A stretch of 10,213 bases of DNA from Gammaproteobacteria bacterium (GTDB lineage Bacteria; Pseudomonadota; Gammaproteobacteria; BMS3Bbin11), in NCBI GenBank assembly GCA_030636465.1, contig DAOVWW010000023.1:1-10213 (forward strand). The letters run 5' to 3'. The position numbers and the translations under genes were made by a program. Position 1 is the first letter of the stretch. Every line of letters starts with the position of its first letter. The notes beneath the pieces are model-generated. The model was not told the origin of the DNA. It was given only the letters and a program-made list of their open reading frames with translations, and did no database searches. Positions 7,496-10,213 of this stretch are shown one piece after another.

Positions 7496-8179
7496 CTACA
7501 GACCTGTTGCCATTCTTGATTTTAAATCGTTCCAGCGTTTCAGCCGATTACTATCACCTACAAACTTCCCCTTGCCACGCTGTTTTGCTAGCCATAGGCC
7601 ATCAGCATTAAAAGTGTAAACAGGTACTAGATCTGTACGCTTTGATGCTGTTTGAATCGTATCATTGAGGTTATCGAGCACCAGAGGCTCTGAATCAGGT
7701 GTTGAATAATAAGTCAGCACCATGTGTGCCTGATTCAGTTTTATTGCCTTGACATAAGTGAGGTACAACTTCTTCTCGGGTACACCCAGAGCTTTCAGGG
7801 TAAAATATTTTGCCAGTGAAAAGTCTTCGCAGTCTCCACCCTCTGTGGCGATAAATTCTATTGGTGTTGCCCAGTAATCCTTTTCCCCCCAGTGATCAAT
7901 GTCGTCGACAAAAGCATATTGGTTATAGAATTTGTTTACTTTTTCAAGCTTCTCATTGTCTGTCTTACTATCGTCATTCTTTATAAGTTCCTGCAATAGA
8001 TTGATGCGGTCAACGGCATCAGGGCCAAACTTCTTAGCAACCCTCTCAATTACCTTTGCATCGACCAGCACCTCTTGTTCGGCAAGTACCTGATAAGCTG
8101 CTATCAATAACAGCACAAGAGAAAATATTGTGATGTGTATTAATAAATAACTGCGTGAGATCGTAACCAGGCTACACAC
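7496..8179 (-). CDS. lapG: LapG-like periplasmic cysteine protease (bacterial transglutaminase-like, adhesin-releasing)
   Basis: A 227-residue protein with an N-terminal signal/anchor segment (about 11-33, ending VLAEQ, plausible cleavage after Ala33) and a transglutaminase-like Cys protease domain. The catalytic triad is visible: Cys117 in EGGDCEDF, His152 in QAHMVL and Asp169 in LVLDN. The spacing is close to that of P. fluorescens LapG, and D116/E118 around the Cys match its calcium-binding residues. By family knowledge LapG cuts the N-terminal retention region of a LapA-type adhesin and frees the adhesin from the cell unless LapD holds it. The start is uncertain: GTG at 8179 is the first usable in-frame codon after a TAG at 8189-8191, but it has no clear ribosome binding site, and starting later would damage the signal peptide. 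It lies 95 bases after the channel gene and 54 before lapD, consistent with one transcript. Confidence 0.92.
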   Translation of the reverse strand: MCSLVTISRSYLLIHITIFSLVLLLIAAYQVLAEQEVLVDAKVIERVAKKFGPDAVDRINLLQELIKNDDSKTDNEKLEKVNKFYNQYAFVDDIDHWGEKDYWATPIEFIATEGGDCEDFSLAKYFTLKALGVPEKKLYLTYVKAIKLNQAHMVLTYYSTPDSEPLVLDNLNDTIQTASKRTDLVPVYTFNADGLWLAKQRGKGKFVGDSNRLKRWNDLKSRMATGL

Positions 8180-8274
8180 AATATATAACTAGAAAAATAA
8201 GATAAACATCAAATACCCCGTAATTATTTGTTTCTCATAGGGCCACAATTTGCACTGATACAACCAATAGAAAC

Positions 8275-9588
8275 TTATTTATCTTCGATATAAGCTTCCT
8301 CTGGATATTGCAGACCTAATGATGCAACAAGTCTACCCGAACCACTTAATAGACGGTACTGGGCAAACTGATAGTTAAACTTTTCATCCAGTAACTTACT
8401 TCTTGCTTCAATCCACTCTGCCTCAGAATCAAGTACATCAAGTAGTGTACGCTTACCTATATTGAATTGCTTGCCATAGGCATCAACTGTCTTTTTTGCT
8501 GCTACAACCCTTTCCTCAAGATAGCCGACACGCCTTTGAGCATTTACATATGACACCCATGCCAGGCGGATGTTTTCCAGCACCAGGCGCGCGGTTTCGT
8601 TTCTCGCCTGTTCTGCATCATCAACAAGGTGGATTGTTTCCTTTTTACGCGCCTGATCTTTAAATCCCTTGAAGAAATTATAGCGCAGCCTCAACATGGC
8701 AAGAAAATCTGCATCCCTGCTATCAAAGCCGTCGAATTCATCTCGCCAGTTCCTGTCTATCTCAAGGTCCAGAACCGGGTAGTATGCACTTTTGGCGATA
8801 CCTACCTGTGACTTGCGAGCTAACAAGTCTTCCTCGATAGCTTTCAGGGTAGGATGATTGACTACCGCCTGACGTTGGGCTTCGTCGACAGATGCTGGCA
8901 AGATTGATTCTTTACTTTCGGGTGCCACCAGATCCTCCGGGATATGTCCCATCACCTTAAAATACCTGGTAATTTCATCTTCCAAATTTGATTCCGCTGC
9001 TACTACATTCGAGCGTGCTAGAGCAACTCGACTATTAATCTGGTCCACATCTGCCCTTCTTGCGACACCGGATTTACTCCTCATCCTGATCTGATCCGCA
9101 ATACGCAAATGGTTAGTCAGGTTTTCTTTGGCGAGATCTACTAACTGCTGCCGTCTCAGGACACCAAGGTAGGCCCTAGACCCTTCAAGACTGGTTTCTT
9201 CAGAGATTGACTGAACCCGTAGGGCACCTGAATTTGCATGGTGCCGGGTCCGAGCAACATTATGTTTTGTACCAAAACCAGTAAACAGATTCTGCCTTAA
9301 TGAAAGCCTGTACTCCGTTGGGTCTCGATCAAATTCAACGGGTTCATAGAACGTCTGCACACCTGTACCGGCCACAAAATCCAACTTAGGATAATAATCT
9401 GCTTTTGCCTGGCGTACCTGCTCATCACGGCTGAGTCGTAAGTAAGCACTGGATCTGACATCAGGGTTGGAATCAATCAATGCCTGAATCGCTTCCTGCA
9501 AGGTTTCGGCTTTTGACTGCAAAGGAGCAACACCGCAGGTCAGTAGAACCGCCGTTGCCATGGTAAGATACCTGTTCAATTTTGCCAT
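8275..9588 (-). CDS. lapE: TolC/LapE/AggA-like outer-membrane channel of type I secretion
   Basis: A 437-residue outer-membrane efflux protein expected to form the trimeric exit duct for the LapB/LapC exporter. It has a signal peptide (about 1-28, hydrophobic core TMATAVLLTCGVAP, cleavage near SKA-ETL), then two outer-membrane efflux repeats. Each has a long helical pair and a strand region: YPKLDFVAG and YRLSLRQNLFTGFG in the first, YPVLDLEIDR and LRLRYNFFKGF in the second. FNIGKRTLLDVLDSEAEW near the C-terminus is the usual TolC-family closing motif. A TTG nine bases further upstream is in frame, but the AAGGGG ribosome binding site abuts it directly and stands 9 bases before the ATG at 9588, so the ATG is preferred. 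It is the first gene of the channel-lapG-lapD unit. The lapE name rests on context; aggA is the Shewanella equivalent. Confidence 0.92.
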   Translation of the reverse strand: MAKLNRYLTMATAVLLTCGVAPLQSKAETLQEAIQALIDSNPDVRSSAYLRLSRDEQVRQAKADYYPKLDFVAGTGVQTFYEPVEFDRDPTEYRLSLRQNLFTGFGTKHNVARTRHHANSGALRVQSISEETSLEGSRAYLGVLRRQQLVDLAKENLTNHLRIADQIRMRSKSGVARRADVDQINSRVALARSNVVAAESNLEDEITRYFKVMGHIPEDLVAPESKESILPASVDEAQRQAVVNHPTLKAIEEDLLARKSQVGIAKSAYYPVLDLEIDRNWRDEFDGFDSRDADFLAMLRLRYNFFKGFKDQARKKETIHLVDDAEQARNETARLVLENIRLAWVSYVNAQRRVGYLEERVVAAKKTVDAYGKQFNIGKRTLLDVLDSEAEWIEARSKLLDEKFNYQFAQYRLLSGSGRLVASLGLQYPEEAYIEDK

Positions 9589-9597
9589 TTTTATCAA

Positions 9598-9603
9598 CCC
9601 CTT
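9598..9603 (-). promoter_or_regulatory. Ribosome binding site deciding the start of the channel gene
   Basis: AAGGGG on the minus strand lies 9 bases before the ATG at 9588 and immediately against an in-frame TTG at 9597. Only the ATG is at usable distance, which shortens the protein by three residues relative to the longest open frame. Confidence 0.75.
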
Positions 9604-9705
9604 TGAAATTCAAATAATAATACCACTATTCAAAATTGTACTCCTGAAAATCACCTAAATAAAGTGTTGAATTACTCTTTCCTCTTATGAAAAAAGGACC
9701 TGGAC
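9604..9705 (-). promoter_or_regulatory. Intergenic region, likely promoter of the channel-lapG-lapD unit
   Basis: About 100 A+T-rich bases between the amidotransferase stop and the channel gene's ribosome binding site, both genes on the minus strand. A TATTAT hexamer resembling a -10 box occurs around 9617-9622 on the minus strand, without a good -35 box. A T-run on the minus strand (about 9690-9695) follows the amidotransferase stop but has no convincing stem, so a terminator is not called. Assignment of a promoter here is inference from gene order. Confidence 0.35.
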
Positions 9706-10213
9706 TTATGTATTTGCATACTCAACTATTTTCTTTAGTAATCTGGGTAATGTCTGATTTATTATATTAAACCTATTAGAGTCACCAAGAATTTCCTCTT
9801 CTGATTGCACAAAAACTGACCCATCTAACTCCTCTCTGCAATTCTCCACAAGCAACTTCGCAGAACTCTCAGTTGTTTCAATATGAAACTGCAAGCCGAT
9901 GACCCTGTCATTCAAGACAAAAGCCTGGTTATTACATGCTTCACTGGAAGCAAAATGTACTGCACTCTCGGGTATCTCAAAGGTATCGCCATGCCAGTGG
10001 AAAACTTCCACAGTCTCAGGGAAAACATCTTTTAAAACATCAGGCAGACTCTCAGCATTTTTTAACGAAATATTAAACCAGCCAATTTCGCGGTGTTTAT
10101 TTTTAATTACCCTAACGCCACTGGCACGGGCAATCAATTGTGTGCCCAAACATATGCCCAGGATGGTTTTGTTCTTCTGTATGGATGCCTGGATAAACAG
10201 TCTTTCTTCTATC
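9706..10213 (-). CDS. Class I glutamine amidotransferase (N-terminal part outside window)
   Basis: The frame stays open to the window edge, giving 168 visible residues, so the gene is partial at its 5' end. The nucleophile elbow GICLGTQ (visible residues 19-25) contains the catalytic Cys21, encoded at 10150-10152. The other triad members lie in LQFHIE (His110, Glu112), and the HWHGDTFEIP stretch (72-81) is typical of stand-alone GMP-synthase-like class I amidotransferases. It would hydrolyse glutamine and pass ammonia to an acceptor, which cannot be named from this fragment; members of this group also act as gamma-glutamyl hydrolases. A TTG at 10149 must not be taken as the start, because it would cut off the catalytic Cys. 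No functional link with the adhesin module is evident, and the gene may belong to an upstream unit. Confidence 0.88.
   Translation of the reverse strand, partial: IEERLFIQASIQKNKTILGICLGTQLIARASGVRVIKNKHREIGWFNISLKNAESLPDVLKDVFPETVEVFHWHGDTFEIPESAVHFASSEACNNQAFVLNDRVIGLQFHIETTESSAKLLVENCREELDGSVFVQSEEEILGDSNRFNIINQTLPRLLKKIVEYANT

Noticed and set aside
9589..9597. TTG start nine bases upstream of the channel gene's ATG
   Set aside because: The ribosome binding site AAGGGG abuts this TTG with no spacing but stands 9 bases before the ATG.
10147..10149. TTG as the start of the amidotransferase
   Set aside because: It would remove the catalytic Cys of GICLG, and the frame is open to the window edge.

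Overview
The window looks like part of a gammaproteobacterial chromosome with moderate G+C. Apart from the two end genes and one small gene, it is filled by a cyclic-di-GMP-controlled surface-adhesin module of the Lap type, known from Pseudomonas fluorescens LapA/B/C/D/E/G and Shewanella BpfA/BpfD/BpfG/AggA. The organism is inferred only from this gene content. No rRNA, tRNA, IS element or CRISPR array is visible, and no stretch over 300 bases lacks a gene.

Layout from left to right: (1) 2-679, plus strand: the C-terminal part of a GT4-type glycosyltransferase, very A+T-rich and cut by the window edge. (2) 710-4963, minus strand: a three-gene unit transcribed lapB-like ABC exporter, then lapC-like membrane fusion protein, then a LuxR-type regulator with a degenerate receiver. 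(3) 5077-5409, plus strand: a small conserved-type protein often mislabelled 'tryptophan synthase subunit beta-like', divergent from lapB and convergent with lapD. (4) 5477-9588, minus strand: a second three-gene unit transcribed tolC/lapE-like outer-membrane channel, then lapG-like periplasmic protease, then lapD-like c-di-GMP receptor. (5) 9706-10213, minus strand: a class I glutamine amidotransferase whose N-terminus lies beyond the window.

Inferred function: the ABC protein, fusion protein and TolC-like channel form a type I secretion machine for a large adhesin. The LapG-like Cys protease can release that adhesin from the cell surface. The LapD-like inner-membrane protein binds c-di-GMP with a degenerate GGDEF/EAL pair and sequesters the protease through its periplasmic domain, so the adhesin stays anchored when c-di-GMP is high. 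The adhesin gene is not in the window. The system itself is known. The less ordinary points are the regulator with no phosphoacceptor Asp at the end of the exporter operon, the near-complete set of EAL catalytic residues in the LapD homologue, and the small opposite-strand gene that splits the module.

Start codons needed care. lapC and lapG begin with GTG. The channel gene is best started at the ATG at 9588 because of its ribosome binding site. Both end genes are partial.
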